Notes under the pieces: model-generated
Database searches by the model: none
Told to the model about the DNA's origin: nothing
What the model saw: only the letters and a program-made list of their open reading frames with translations
Made by a program: the position numbers and the translations under genes
In this document: positions 1 to 9,127 of the stretch, in pieces
How positions within the stretch are numbered: position 1 is the first letter of the stretch
How the letters are laid out: every line of letters begins with the position of its first letter
Assembly (NCBI GenBank): GCA_000955785.1
Contig: JYOD01000019.1
Coordinates: forward strand, 80,540 to 144,539
Direction of reading: 5' to 3'
Source: Burkholderiaceae bacterium 16
GTDB lineage: Bacteria > Pseudomonadota > Gammaproteobacteria > Burkholderiales > Burkholderiaceae
Length of the DNA: 64,000 nt

Positions 1-208
1 CTGGGATCAGCCGCAAGCAAGGAAAACAGACAAGCCGGACGGCCCAATTGGCCCGGTTATCTCCCGCCAGCGCATCTGCAGACAACACAAAGCGGCCGGA
101 GGAAACCCACGATTCTATACCAAAGCCAGGAAAAGTACAAAGAAAACAGACACATAGCCTGCCCGGCGGCGTCCGGCGCCGCCTGAGGCACTTCTCGGCC
201 CGCTTGGG
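1..208. other. Left-edge intergenic DNA, no gene seen
   Basis: I see no supported coding region here. Short open frames on both strands have no recognisable domain or ribosome-binding site. In related genomes the ribosomal gene rplU usually lies just outside this end and reads away from ispB, so this may be the rplU leader; that is inference from gene order. Confidence 0.3.
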
Positions 209-310
209 TCAGATCAGGTCCGCCAGCAGAAAACCGGCCAGGGCGGCGAAAGCTGCCCACAGCGCAGTGCGGCGCAAGCGGCGGCTTGAGGAGGAGTGTT
301 GCTGGGTCAT
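209..310 (-). CDS. Possible 33-residue single-span membrane peptide
   Basis: A short frame starts at the ATG at 310 and encodes a polar, Ser/Arg-rich N-terminus of about 14 residues followed by one hydrophobic Ala/Leu-rich segment that could span the membrane. A TATAAT hexamer lies about 8 nt before the ATG, so a transcript from it would be nearly leaderless; there is no clear Shine-Dalgarno sequence. It is divergent from ispB. I recognise no family, and a chance frame is quite possible. Confidence 0.2.
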   Translation of the reverse strand: MTQQHSSSSRRLRRTALWAAFAALAGFLLADLI

Positions 311-415
311 GCTGGCATTATAGGTTGCCGCAGCGGCCGTGGCCGCGCTCTTCCTGGCACGGCTGCGACACCGCTGCACCCTCCGTTTGGGGGACATACA
401 TACACCCGCATCGCT

Positions 416-421
416 TATAAT
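416..421 (+). promoter_or_regulatory. Candidate -10 element for ispB
   Basis: A perfect TATAAT lies 20 to 29 nt before the two candidate ispB start codons at 441 and 450. No good -35 hexamer lies at the usual 16-18 nt distance; the best, GGGACA at 391-396, is 19 nt away. Inference from consensus only. Confidence 0.35.
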
Positions 422-449
422 CGGCGGGTTTTGCGTAACGGTGAACATC

Positions 450-1427
450 TTGTCCCAGTCTTCCGCCACTGCCTTGCTTGCCCCGGTCGCTGCCGACATG
501 CGCGCCGTTGATTCGGTTATCCGCCAGCGCCTCGCATCGGAGGTGCCACTGATCGAGCAGATCGGCGAGTACATCATCAGCGCGGGCGGCAAGCGCCTGC
601 GCCCGGTGATCCTGCTGCTGTCCGCGCGGGCCTTCGGCTACGACGGCAACCGGCACCACGACCTGGCCGCGGTGGTCGAGTTCATCCACACCGCCACCCT
701 GCTGCACGACGACGTAGTCGACGAGTCGGAGCTGCGGCGCGGCCGCCAGACCGCCAACGCGGTATTCGGCAATGCCGCCAGCGTGCTGGTAGGCGACTTC
801 CTCTACTCGCGCGCCTTCCAGATGATGGTCGACGCGGGCAGCATGCGCATCATGGAGATCCTCTCCAATGCCACCAATGTGATCGCCGAAGGCGAGGTCC
901 TGCAACTGCTGAACATGCACGACCCTGACGTCACGGTGGAGCGCTACCTGCAGGTGATCCGCTACAAGACCGCCAAGCTGTTCGAGGCGTCGGCCCAGTT
1001 GGGCGCCGTGCTGGCCGGCGTCGACGCCGCCACCGAGGAGGCCGCGGCGGAGTATGGCCGGCGCATCGGTACCGCCTTCCAACTGATCGACGACATGCTG
1101 GATTACACCGCCAGCGCTGAGCAGATGGGCAAGAACGCCGGCGACGACCTGCGCGAAGGCAAGCCCACCCTGCCGTTGCTGCATCTGCTCGAGCACGGTT
1201 CCGCCGAACAGCGCGCGCTGGCCCGCGAGGCCATCGTGCAAGGCGGCACCGAGCATTTCGATGCCGTGTTCGCGGCAATCCACGCCTGCGGCGCACTGGA
1301 GGTCACCTTCCAGGCAGCGCAGCGCGAAGCCGATGCGGCGGAAAAAGCGGCCCGGCAGTTCCCCGACTCCCCCTTGAAGCAAACGCTGATCGAGCTGTGC
1401 GCGTTTTCGCTGCAACGGCTGTCCTGA
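450..1427 (+). CDS. ispB: Octaprenyl diphosphate synthase
   Basis: This trans-isoprenyl diphosphate synthase would extend farnesyl diphosphate with isopentenyl units to make the side chain of ubiquinone. The protein shows GGKRLRP near the N-terminus, the first aspartate-rich motif (LLHDDVVDES, region 1) and the second (QLIDDMLDYT), which bind Mg-diphosphate. The length of about 325 residues fits the family. The start is uncertain: TTG at 450 gives the expected N-terminus, but GTG at 441 and ATG at 498 are in frame and none has a strong ribosome-binding site. A longer frame opens upstream at 339, but its extra residues look non-coding. The chain length (C40) is inferred from the family in betaproteobacteria. 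A GC-rich inverted repeat follows the stop. Confidence 0.93.
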   Translation: MSQSSATALLAPVAADMRAVDSVIRQRLASEVPLIEQIGEYIISAGGKRLRPVILLLSARAFGYDGNRHHDLAAVVEFIHTATLLHDDVVDESELRRGRQTANAVFGNAASVLVGDFLYSRAFQMMVDAGSMRIMEILSNATNVIAEGEVLQLLNMHDPDVTVERYLQVIRYKTAKLFEASAQLGAVLAGVDAATEEAAAEYGRRIGTAFQLIDDMLDYTASAEQMGKNAGDDLREGKPTLPLLHLLEHGSAEQRALAREAIVQGGTEHFDAVFAAIHACGALEVTFQAAQREADAAEKAARQFPDSPLKQTLIELCAFSLQRLS

Positions 1428-1730
1428 TACCGTAGCGCGAACAGCGCGCGTCAGCCCGCAAGGGAGCGGCGGCCCGGCCGCTCGCTCCGTTCCGCAAGAA
1501 AGGCCACCGCGCTAAGGATGGATCTGACGGCAGTACTCGCCTGCCCTAAATGCCAATGGCCCACCGTTGCGCGCCGTTAACAAATCAAGCAGACCCAACA
1601 TCTGGCACTTGCACCTGATTCTCGCACTGCCCTGCAGCGTAGCTAGCGCCGGGAAAGAATCCGGCAGGGGAGGTGCGAAAGCAGAATCAGGGATATTGCT
1701 TTCGCATCGCCTATCTGGCCCTGTTTGCCC
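1428..1730. other. Intergenic DNA with a GC-rich hairpin
   Basis: This stretch holds no supported gene. Just after ispB, GAGCGGC at 1464-1470 and GCCGCTC at 1477-1483 form a 7-bp hairpin with a 6-nt loop. It has no T-run, so it would be at best a weak terminator. The rest looks less GC-rich than the flanks and carries only short frames without recognisable domains. Confidence 0.35.
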
Positions 1731-2298
1731 CTATTTGCCAGCCATCTGCATCAGAGTCTTGCGCGTAGGCATCAACAACAGGAGCCCCTTGATCGCGTAG
1801 ATCACGATCAAAGTTCCACTCAGATCTCCTGCGAACATGACCAGAAAGCCTTGCACAAGATTGCTGCTATCGCCATGCAGGGCGAACCAGATATGGTGCA
1901 ACAGCGGGCTAGCGACGGCATACGCAACAACGCAGAGCAATGGCCGCTTCGGCGTCAGATTGGTAAGCGACGCGCAGGCCGAAATTTGCTGCGCAAGCCG
2001 ATAGACCAGGTAGGGAGCGACTGTTGCCACGATGCCGCCCATGAACGCACGCCCTGCTGAAGTCGTTCGGGAAGAAGTAGAAGAAGCTAACCAGCCACGA
2101 TACGAGCAGCAACCCGATTGCACCCGCTTCTCCGAACAGCAGCGTGCACAAGAGCCGCATGCCAGCGGGCAGATAAACCCAGTTGATGCCGGGCACGAAT
2201 TCCAGGTTGCGGAACAACCATTCGTTGAGCACCAACATCAGGATGAACATCACGATTGTCGTGATGACCATGCCGAATTGCAGGCGTAGGTTTGACAT
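1731..2298 (-). pseudogene. Frameshifted multi-span membrane protein, MASE1-like
   Basis: Two overlapping minus-strand frames together encode one continuous membrane protein. The first, from the ATG at 2298, carries about four hydrophobic segments and a 'NWVYLPAGMRLL' stretch. The second takes over at about 2047-2062 and runs to 1731 with at least three more spans and a 'GDLSGTLIVIYAIK' ending. The style resembles MASE1-type membrane sensory regions, but no output domain follows, so it is either a stand-alone membrane domain or an unrelated hypothetical. Joining the frames needs a net shift of one base (one extra base, or two missing). Either the gene is inactivated or the sequence has an error. 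It is divergent from the winged-helix regulator at 2384. Confidence 0.6.
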
Positions 2299-2383
2299 CG
2301 GCGTAGAATTCCGCGGTGGCGAGTGGATGATAGCTGATCCGCGAACATCACAAGTGCAGCCCCTCGCTTCTGGGGACGAATTC

Positions 2384-2731
2384 ATGACCCGACCCGCCGA
2401 TATCTACCTGCGATTCTTGCAGCTTGCCGAAGCGTTGCGAGGCCTGCCTGCGTTACCGGCCCTGGACCCGCTCGAGGAACGCATTCTCGAACTGGTAGCG
2501 CGGGCAAGCCAGACGCAAGAACGCTTATCCGTCAGGGACATGATGGCCAATAGCGATCTGGGGTCGCCCGCGACCCTGCACGCCCGCCTGAAGTCCATGC
2601 GCAAGAAGGGCTGGATCACGCTGTCGGATACGGAAGATGCGCGGCGCAAGCAGGTGGAACTGACGCAGGCCGCACTTCGCCATTTCGACAAGCTTTCCGA
2701 GTGCCTGGTAAAGGCAACGTCTGGCAAATAG
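2384..2731 (+). CDS. Small winged-helix (MarR-like) transcriptional regulator
   Basis: A 115-residue protein starting at the ATG at 2384. The middle (about residues 25-100) reads as a winged helix: 'LEERILELVARA', then a helix-turn-helix-like 'DLGSPATLHARLKSMRKKGWI', then a wing 'SDTEDARRKQVELT' of the kind seen in MarR proteins. The first 20 residues and the last 15 are helical and could dimerise. It is divergent from the frameshifted membrane protein with an 85-bp shared upstream region, so it may control that gene; this is inference. No ligand can be predicted. Confidence 0.65.
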   Translation: MTRPADIYLRFLQLAEALRGLPALPALDPLEERILELVARASQTQERLSVRDMMANSDLGSPATLHARLKSMRKKGWITLSDTEDARRKQVELTQAALRHFDKLSECLVKATSGK

Positions 2732-2880
2732 GCGCTTTTTTCAGCGTCTATCCCAATGCCATAGCGCCCAACTGCAAGAGTCGGTACGTACAAGCGCTCA
2801 CCCTCTTCCATTCTGAAAAAAAGGCTGCTACACTTGTGTGCTTTCGCGCTGTAGCAACTTCTGGCGCTGAAAATAACAAA

Positions 2881-2957
2881 CGGGGTGTAGCTTAGCCTGG
2901 TAGAGCGCTACGTTCGGGACGTAGAGGCCGGAGGTTCGAATCCTCTCACCCCGACCA
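2881..2957 (+). tRNA. tRNA-Pro (anticodon CGG)
   Basis: A complete 77-nt cloverleaf. The acceptor stem pairs CGGGGTG at the 5' end with CACCCCG at the 3' end, followed by A and an encoded CCA. The anticodon loop TTCGGGA sits in a five-pair stem (ACG...CGT type) and gives CGG, which reads the proline codon CCG. The T-arm GGAGGTTCGAATCCTC is canonical. A strong terminator lies 25 nt downstream. Confidence 0.97.
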
Positions 2958-2981
2958 GTTTCGCGGTCCCCGAGACCGTAC

Positions 2982-3015
2982 AAAAAAGGCCGCACAGCAA
3001 TGTGCGGCCTTTTTT
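2982..3015 (+). terminator. Rho-independent terminator after tRNA-Pro
   Basis: A 15-bp perfect stem including A/T tails (GGCCGCACA core, loop GCAA) is followed by a run of six T. The mirrored A-run on the other side means it could act in both directions. It separates the tRNA from the pil genes. Confidence 0.9.
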
Positions 3016-3204
3016 CATTTGCGCGCGCGCCACCGCTCCGGCCGATTCCCACCTCTCGCTCATTCCCCCGCGCAAGTAGGGTTGCGCCCGTGTCGCACAA
3101 ACGCCAACACCCCTCCCGGCTCGGCTTTACAAAAAGTGACCCCGGCGGCAAACTGCCCCGATTCGGGGTCTTTCGGCCGCTCGCCGGCCAACTAGCGTTT
3201 TGCC

Positions 3205-4959
3205 ATGACACTTGGTCTAGCTCTTGCACAGAGCCGGCGTATCGCGCCGGCCCTGCTCGCCCAGCTTGAACAGTCCGCACGAGAAAAAAAGTCGCAGCTG
3301 ATCGACGAGATCATCGCCAGCGGCACCATGACTGCGCATGATGTGGCGATCTTCGCGGCTGATAAATATCAGCTGCCCCTGGTCGATCTGAGTCAGTACA
3401 ACCTGAACAAGGTGCCGCCGGCATTGGCGGGCAACCGTGAATTCCACGCGCACCGGCTGCTGCCGCTGGGCCGGCGCGAAAACCGGCTGGTGCTGGCGCT
3501 GTCGGACCCCGGCAACCAGGCCGGGCTGGACGCCATCAAGCAGAAATACAACCTGCCGGTGGACGCCGTCGTGGTCGAGCACGACAAGCTGATGACCTAC
3601 GTGCGCTCCGCCACCGACGACAGCGGCGGCACGTTCAAGTCGATCGCCCCGGCGCAGGCCGAGCGCAAGATGATCGAGTACGACCCGGTCGCCTCCGCCG
3701 GCGCGCTGCGCAACAAGACCGCGGCCGATATCGACGATGCGCCGGTGGTGCGTTTCCTGCACAAGCTGCTGACCGAAGCCTTCCACCGCGGCGCCTCCGA
3801 CCTGCACTTCGAGCCTTTCGAAACCTTCTACCGCATCCGCTTCCGCGTGGACGGCGTGCTGCAGGAGGTCGCGCGTCCGCCGGTGGATATCCGCGACAAG
3901 ATATCCACCCGCATCAAGGTGCTGTCGCGCCTGGACATCTCCGAGAAGCGCGTGCCGCAGGACGGCCGCATGAAACTGCTGATCGCGCTGCCCAAGGAGA
4001 AAGGCGGCGAGAAGGACGCCAAGGACAGCAAGGAACCCAAGGAGACCATTGAGAAGGCGATCGACTTCCGCGTCTCTACGCTGCCGACCTTGTTCGGCGA
4101 GAAGATCGTGATCCGGATCCTGGAGTCGTCCTCCGACAAGCTGGACATCGACCAGCTCGGATACGAGCCGGCGCAGAAAGCCATGCTGCTGGACGTCATC
4201 AAGCGCCCCTACGGCATGGTGCTGGTAACCGGCCCCACCGGCAGTGGCAAGACGGTCTCGCTGTACACCTTCCTGAACCGGCTGAACCAGGGCGACATCA
4301 ACATCTCGACGGCCGAGGACCCGGCCGAAATCCAGTTGCCCGGCATCAATCAGGTCAACGTCAACGAAAAGGCGGGCCTGACCTTCGCCGCGGCGCTGCG
4401 CTCCTTCCTGCGGCAGGATCCCGACATCATCATGGTCGGCGAAATCCGCGACCTGGAAACCGCCGACATCTCGATCAAGGCCGCGCAGACCGGCCACCTG
4501 GTGTTCTCCACGCTGCACACCAACGATGCGCCGACCACGCTCACGCGCCTGATGAACATGGGCGTGGCGCCCTTCAATATCGCATCGAGCGTGCTGATGA
4601 TCACCGCGCAGCGCCTGGCACGCCGGCTGTGCTCCTGCAAGCGGGCCGGCGAACTGGCGCGCGAGGTGCTGGTCGACGCCGGCTTCCAGGAGGCGGATCT
4701 GGACGGAAGCTGGCGGCCGTATCACCCGGTCGGCTGCGAGCGCTGCAACGGCAGCGGCTACAAGGGCCGCTGCGGCATCTATCAGGTGATGCCGATCAAC
4801 GAGGCCATGCAACAGATCATCCTGACGCACGGCACGGCCTTGCAGATTGCCGAGCAGGCGCGCAAAGACGGCGTGCTATCGTTGCGCGAAGCCGGGCTGG
4901 CCAAGGTGAAACAGGGTGTCACCTCGCTCGAAGAAGTGCTGGCGACAACAAATACGTAG
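3205..4959 (+). CDS. pilB: Type IV pilus assembly ATPase PilB
   Basis: PilB is the cytoplasmic hexameric motor that powers pilus extension. The 584-residue protein has an N-terminal T2SSE-type domain (about residues 1-150). The secretion ATPase core follows, with the Walker A GPTGSGKT at residues 343-350, an Asp box, the Walker B region (DPDIIMVGEIRD) and the His box (STLHTNDAPTTLTRL). A zinc-binding tetracysteine set near the C-terminus (CSC...CERC...C) separates PilB from the retraction ATPase PilT. The ATG at 3205 gives the family N-terminus, though no clear ribosome-binding site precedes it. It is followed by pilC and pilD, probably in one operon. Confidence 0.96.
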   Translation: MTLGLALAQSRRIAPALLAQLEQSAREKKSQLIDEIIASGTMTAHDVAIFAADKYQLPLVDLSQYNLNKVPPALAGNREFHAHRLLPLGRRENRLVLALSDPGNQAGLDAIKQKYNLPVDAVVVEHDKLMTYVRSATDDSGGTFKSIAPAQAERKMIEYDPVASAGALRNKTAADIDDAPVVRFLHKLLTEAFHRGASDLHFEPFETFYRIRFRVDGVLQEVARPPVDIRDKISTRIKVLSRLDISEKRVPQDGRMKLLIALPKEKGGEKDAKDSKEPKETIEKAIDFRVSTLPTLFGEKIVIRILESSSDKLDIDQLGYEPAQKAMLLDVIKRPYGMVLVTGPTGSGKTVSLYTFLNRLNQGDINISTAEDPAEIQLPGINQVNVNEKAGLTFAAALRSFLRQDPDIIMVGEIRDLETADISIKAAQTGHLVFSTLHTNDAPTTLTRLMNMGVAPFNIASSVLMITAQRLARRLCSCKRAGELAREVLVDAGFQEADLDGSWRPYHPVGCERCNGSGYKGRCGIYQVMPINEAMQQIILTHGTALQIAEQARKDGVLSLREAGLAKVKQGVTSLEEVLATTNT

Positions 4960-5012
4960 AAACGTAAAAGCGTAAGAAACGCAAAACAACAAGATGTCAT
5001 TGGGGGTCAATC

Positions 5013-6278
5013 ATGGCGACACGCGCACCAGCCGCCGCCGCGCGCAAGGCGGCTGCGCCCAAGGTGAAATCCGGGCGTAAGGCGCCCACGCAGTACATCT
5101 TCGAGTGGGAGGGCAAGGACCGCAAAGGCAAGGCCTTTTCGGGCGAACTGCGCGCCGAAAGCCAGGCCGAGGTCAATGCCACCCTGCGCAAGCAGGGGCT
5201 GACCGTCGTCAAGCTGAAGAAGCGGCGGGCGGCGCGCGGGCGCAAGATCACCGAGAAGGACATCGCATATTTCACGCGCCAGCTCTCCACCATGCTCAAG
5301 GCGGGCATCCCGCTGCTGCAGTCGATCGACATCATCGGGCGCGGGCATTCCAACCCCAACTTCACGCAACTGCTGGCCGAGATCCGCTTCGACATCGAAT
5401 CGGGCAGCAGCATGGCGCAGGCCTTCCGCCGCCATCCGCGTTACTTCGACACGCTCTACTGCAACCTGATCGATGCCGGCGAGCAGGGCGGTATCCTGGA
5501 TGCCCTGCTGGAGCGCTTGTCGCTCTACATGGAAAAGACCATCGCGCTGAAGAGCCAGATCAAGTCGGCCATGATCTACCCGATCGCCGTGCTGTCGGTG
5601 GCCTTTGCCGTGACGGTGATCCTGATGATCTTCGTGATCCCGGCCTTCAAGGGCGTGTTCTCCAGCTTTGGAGCCAACCTGCCGGCGCCCACGCTCGCTG
5701 TGATCGCGATGTCGGATTTCTTCGTCGACAACTGGTACCTGGTCATCGGCGCGCCGATCCTGTCCATCACGCTGTATATACGGAGCCTGAAACGATCGGA
5801 AAAAGTCCAGCGCGCCAGCGACCGCATGCTGCTCAAGCTGCCGATCTTCGGCTCGCTGTTCCGCAAGGCGGTGATCGCCCGCTGGACGCGGACGCTGGCG
5901 ACCATGTTCGCCGCCGGCACGCCGCTGGTGGAGTCGATGGAATCCGTGGCCGGCGCCGCCGGCAACTGGGTCTACTATGACGCCACCAAGGAGATCGAAC
6001 AATCGGTGCGCATCGGTACCAGCCTGACCAACGCCATGCAGGCCACCCATGTGTTCGACAATATGGTGCTGCAGATGACGCAGATCGGCGAGGAGTCGGG
6101 CGCGCTGGACAATATGCTGCTGAAGGTGGCTGAGTTCTACGAGCGCGAGGTCGACGACGCCGTGGCCGCCATCTCCAGCCTGATCGAGCCGCTGATCATC
6201 GTGGTGCTGGGCGTGCTGATTGGCGGCATGGTGGTGGCAATGTATCTTCCGATCTTCAAACTGGGACAGGTGGTGTAA
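5013..6278 (+). CDS. pilC: Type IV pilus inner-membrane platform protein PilC
   Basis: This polytopic inner-membrane protein couples the PilB motor to pilin assembly. The 421-residue sequence has the two tandem T2SSF (GspF-like) cytoplasmic domains, the first starting near 'YFTRQLSTMLKAGIPLLQSI' and the second near 'RWTRTLATMFAAGTPLVESM'. Hydrophobic spans lie at about residues 185-215, 225-255 and 390-420. The first 30 residues are an Ala/Lys-rich tail. A GGGGG ribosome-binding site lies 8 nt before the ATG. The 53-nt gap from pilB and the 3-nt gap to pilD argue for an operon. Confidence 0.96.
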   Translation: MATRAPAAAARKAAAPKVKSGRKAPTQYIFEWEGKDRKGKAFSGELRAESQAEVNATLRKQGLTVVKLKKRRAARGRKITEKDIAYFTRQLSTMLKAGIPLLQSIDIIGRGHSNPNFTQLLAEIRFDIESGSSMAQAFRRHPRYFDTLYCNLIDAGEQGGILDALLERLSLYMEKTIALKSQIKSAMIYPIAVLSVAFAVTVILMIFVIPAFKGVFSSFGANLPAPTLAVIAMSDFFVDNWYLVIGAPILSITLYIRSLKRSEKVQRASDRMLLKLPIFGSLFRKAVIARWTRTLATMFAAGTPLVESMESVAGAAGNWVYYDATKEIEQSVRIGTSLTNAMQATHVFDNMVLQMTQIGEESGALDNMLLKVAEFYEREVDDAVAAISSLIEPLIIVVLGVLIGGMVVAMYLPIFKLGQVV

Positions 6279-6281
6279 GGC

Positions 6282-7199
6282 ATGTGGCTGTTTTCCGCGG
6301 ACGGCGCCAGCGGCGCGATTTCCTCACTGGCTGCCCCCGCGCAGACCATCGCCGGGCTTGCGGCGCTGCCGCCCTGGTTCCTGGTGGCCGCCGCCACGCT
6401 GGTTGGCTTGCTGGTCGGCAGCTTCCTGAACGTGGTGGTGCACCGCCTGCCGCGCATGATCGACCGCGAGGAAGCCAACTACATCGCCGAGCTACGCGAT
6501 GACCCGCTTCCCCATCCCGAGCCCTACAACCTGATGGTGCCGCGCTCGGCATGTCCGCACTGCGGACATGCCATCGGCGTGCTGGAGAACATTCCGGTGC
6601 TGAGCTACCTGGTGCTGCGCGGACGCTGTTCGGCCTGCCACGCACCCATCGGCGCACGCTATCCCATGGTTGAGGCTGCCACCGCGCTGCTGACCGCGCT
6701 GGCCGCCGCCCACTTCGGGCCGACCTGGCAGGCGCTGGCGGCCATCGCCATGATCTGGGCCCTGATCGCCCTCACCCTGATCGACGCCGACACGCAACTG
6801 CTGCCCGACCAGATCACCCTGCCGCTGCTGTGGCTGGGCCTGCTGCTCAATCTCGGCGGACTCTTCGCCCCGCTGGCCGACGCGGTGACCGGCGCCGCCG
6901 CAGGCTATCTGCTGCTGTGGACGGTGTACTGGGTGTTCAAGCTGGTGCGCGGCAAGGAGGGCATGGGCTACGGCGACTTCAAGCTGATGGGCGCGATGGG
7001 TGCCTGGTTCGGCTGGCAGGCGCTGCCGGCGCTGGTACTGCTGTCGTCGGTGGTGGCCCTGGTATTCGCGCTTGCCAATATCGCGCTGCGCCGTCAGGAT
7101 CGCGATACGCACTTCGCCTTCGGTCCCTATATCGCCGGCGCTGGCCTGCTCGTGCTGTTCTTCGGCAGCAACGCGCTGCCGCTGGGCATCGCTGGCTGA
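6282..7199 (+). CDS. pilD: Prepilin peptidase / N-methyltransferase PilD
   Basis: PilD cleaves the leader of type IV prepilins and pseudopilins and methylates the new N-terminal residue, in the inner membrane. The 305-residue protein has the zinc-binding CPHC...CSAC set in the first cytoplasmic loop and about eight spans. The two aspartates of the aspartyl protease site are visible in '[13 protein letters not shown]' and in the GXGD-type '[12 protein letters not shown]'. It begins 3 nt after pilC. Because pseudopilins of type II secretion use the same enzyme, its role may reach beyond pili. Confidence 0.96.
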   Translation: MWLFSADGASGAISSLAAPAQTIAGLAALPPWFLVAAATLVGLLVGSFLNVVVHRLPRMIDREEANYIAELRDDPLPHPEPYNLMVPRSACPHCGHAIGVLENIPVLSYLVLRGRCSACHAPIGARYPMVEAATALLTALAAAHFGPTWQALAAIAMIWALIALTLIDADTQLLPDQITLPLLWLGLLLNLGGLFAPLADAVTGAAAGYLLLWTVYWVFKLVRGKEGMGYGDFKLMGAMGAWFGWQALPALVLLSSVVALVFALANIALRRQDRDTHFAFGPYIAGAGLLVLFFGSNALPLGIAG

Positions 7200-7264
7200 A
7201 TGGCGCCAGCCGCATGCCGGCCCGTAGAACCACGACAAGCACCACCGCAAGCTTTGAGATCGAT

Positions 7265-7876
7265 ATGCTGCAAATCGGACTGACCGGAGGCATCGGCTCC
7301 GGCAAGACTCGCGTGGCGGACCTGTTCGCCGCGCGCGGCGCCGCCCTGATCGACACCGACCTGCTCGCGCACGAGATCACCGCGCCGGGCGGCCTGGCCA
7401 TCCCGGCCCTGCTCGAAGCGTTTGGCCCCACGTGCCTGCGCGGCGACGGCGCCATGGACCGCAACGCCATGCGCGAGCTGGTGTTCTCCGACCCGGCGGC
7501 CAAGGCCCGGCTGGAAGGCATTACCCATCCCCTGATCCGCCAGCTGACCGAAGCGCGCGCCACCGCGATCCGCGCCTCCGGGCTGCACCCGTACCTGATC
7601 TACGTGGTGCCGCTATTGGTCGAATCGGGCTCATGGCGCGCGCGGGTGGACCGGGTGCTGGTGGTTGATTGCAGCGAGGCCACCCAGGTCGCCCGCGTCA
7701 TGGCGCGCAACGGCTTCAGCCAGGGCCAGGTCCAGGCCATCATGGCAAGGCAGGCGCGGCGCGGCGACCGCCTGGCCGCTGCCGACGATGTGATCGACAA
7801 CGATGGGCCGCCGGAAGCGCTGCCAGGGCAGGTGGACCGTCTCGACCAGCTATACCGCAGCCTGGCCGCTGGCTAG
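7265..7876 (+). CDS. coaE: Dephospho-CoA kinase
   Basis: CoaE makes the last step of coenzyme A synthesis by phosphorylating the 3' hydroxyl of dephospho-CoA. The 203-residue protein begins with a beta strand and the Walker A loop GGIGSGKT (residues 8-15), followed by '[12 protein letters not shown]' and 'ITHPLIRQ', all typical of the family. The ATG at 7265 is chosen because the P-loop then falls at the usual distance from the N-terminus; the frame is open far upstream over pilD. The pilD-coaE-zapD-yacG order is common in proteobacteria. Confidence 0.95.
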   Translation: MLQIGLTGGIGSGKTRVADLFAARGAALIDTDLLAHEITAPGGLAIPALLEAFGPTCLRGDGAMDRNAMRELVFSDPAAKARLEGITHPLIRQLTEARATAIRASGLHPYLIYVVPLLVESGSWRARVDRVLVVDCSEATQVARVMARNGFSQGQVQAIMARQARRGDRLAAADDVIDNDGPPEALPGQVDRLDQLYRSLAAG

Positions 7877-7941
7877 GCACCATGTTTGTGCGGCGACGAA
7901 TGCCGCCCCCTGAATGCTGCACCCTAAGTCGGCTGTTTCAT

Positions 7942-7970
7942 TTGTTCTGATTTGCGGACTCGCATAGAAT
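7942..7970 (+). promoter_or_regulatory. Candidate promoter for zapD-yacG
   Basis: TTGTTC at 7942-7947 and TAGAAT at 7965-7970 are spaced by 17 nt, the ideal sigma-70 distance, within the 258-nt gap between coaE and zapD. The -10 matches consensus at five of six positions and the -35 at three. The zapD start lies about 165 nt downstream. Inference from consensus only. Confidence 0.35.
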
Positions 7971-8134
7971 GCGCTGGAACCACGCGGGAAATGGCCGCAT
8001 ACTGCCGATATCGCGGGCCCACGCCGAGTCACATCGAGCGGACCCAGGCGCACCGGATGCAATCTCCGCTCCGATACGCCGCCCAGGGTCAGACTGCCCA
8101 CCCGCCAACCCGCCCTGTTGCACGGACATACCCA

Positions 8135-8893
8135 TTGATTCTGTACGAATATCCTTTTAACGAACGCATCAGGACTCTCCTGCGCCTGGAAGACCTGTTC
8201 GATCGGCTGGATTATTTCCTCGCCCAGGATCACGCCCTGCAGCATCATGTGGCGTTGACGACTCTGTTCGAGATCATTGACGTCGCCGGCCGCGCGGACC
8301 TGAAGACCGACCTGCTCAAGGAACTGGAACGCCAGCGCCAGGCGCTGGCCGCGCTGCGCGCCAATCCGCAGATCGACCAGGGCGCGCTGGATGGCGTAAT
8401 CGGCGAGATCGAGCAGGCCATGGCCCAGCTCAACCAGACCGTCGGCAAGGCCGGCCAGTTGCTCACCGACAACGAGTGGCTGACCAGTATCCGCAGCCGC
8501 GCCATCATCCCGGGCGGCACCTGCGAGTTCGACCTGCCGGCCTACTACGCCTGGCAGCATCGCCCCGCCGAAGACCGCCGCTCGGACATCCTCAAGTGGG
8601 CACGCCCGCTGGTGCCGCTTCGCATTGGCACCGACACCGTGTTGCGCCTGTTGCGCGAGTCCGGCCAGAGCGGCAAGGTCATCGCCACCGGCGGCAGCTA
8701 CCAGCAGATGCTGTCCGGGCGCAGCTACCAGTTGATGCAGGTGCTGCTGGATGATTCCCTGCTGGCTTTCATCCCCGAGATGAGCGCCAACAAGTACATG
8801 CTGTGGGTCCGTTTCACGCAGCAGGATGGCGACCTTCGTCCGCGCTCGGTCGACGCCGACATCCCTTTCCTGCTCAAGCTCTGCAATTTCTGA
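8135..8893 (+). CDS. zapD: Cell division protein ZapD
   Basis: ZapD binds FtsZ and bundles its filaments at the division site. The 252-residue protein starts '[22 protein letters not shown]', the conserved N-terminus of the family. It is mostly alpha-helical in the first half, with a conserved '[15 protein letters not shown]' turn and a C-terminal beta domain. The start must be the TTG at 8135, since no ATG or GTG gives this N-terminus. The frame continues upstream over unrelated-looking residues. It is followed after 18 nt by yacG. Confidence 0.92.
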   Translation: MILYEYPFNERIRTLLRLEDLFDRLDYFLAQDHALQHHVALTTLFEIIDVAGRADLKTDLLKELERQRQALAALRANPQIDQGALDGVIGEIEQAMAQLNQTVGKAGQLLTDNEWLTSIRSRAIIPGGTCEFDLPAYYAWQHRPAEDRRSDILKWARPLVPLRIGTDTVLRLLRESGQSGKVIATGGSYQQMLSGRSYQLMQVLLDDSLLAFIPEMSANKYMLWVRFTQQDGDLRPRSVDADIPFLLKLCNF

Positions 8894-8911
8894 TTTTTGA
8901 TTTCTGAAGCA

Positions 8912-9097
8912 ATGACAACCGTAGTCAAATGCCCCACCTGCGGTACGGACGTGGCCTGGGTACCGGAGAATAAATTCCGTCCCTTCTGCTCCAACCGCTG
9001 CAAACAGATCGACCTGGGCGCCTGGGCTTCCGAGAAGTACGTGATCGGCGGCAAACCCGGCGAGAACCCCTCGCAGGACCAGGAAGACGAGGAATAA
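8912..9097 (+). CDS. yacG: DNA gyrase inhibitor YacG, zinc finger protein
   Basis: YacG is a very small zinc protein that in E. coli binds GyrB and blocks gyrase. This 61-residue version has the two cysteine pairs CPTC and CSNRC that bind one zinc ion, the '[22 protein letters not shown]' core, and an acidic tail (QDQEDEE). The ATG at 8912 is preferred over one at 8897, because the family starts just before the first cysteine pair. It follows zapD closely, as in many proteobacteria. Confidence 0.92.
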   Translation: MTTVVKCPTCGTDVAWVPENKFRPFCSNRCKQIDLGAWASEKYVIGGKPGENPSQDQEDEE

Positions 9098-9127
9098 GCA
9101 CCGCGGGGCCGTTGCGGCCCCGCCAGT

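Noticed and set aside
2827..2855. GCTACA-N17-TGTAGC inverted repeat before tRNA-Pro as a possible operator or promoter
   Set aside because: Arms are short and no consistent -35/-10 pair could be placed, so I do not call a function.
3138..3170. Hairpin GACCCCG...CGGGGTC upstream of pilB as a terminator or leader element
   Set aside because: The loop is long and there is no T-run; a strong terminator already lies at 2982-3015, so evidence for a second is weak.
2881..3204. tRNA-Pro as an integration site for a genomic island
   Set aside because: No repeat of the tRNA 3' end, no integrase gene and no mobility genes lie nearby; the accessory-looking patch is on the 5' side of the tRNA.
3217..4830. 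A 537-codon open frame antisense to pilB
   Set aside because: Mirror frame of pilB; low-complexity translation with no family features.
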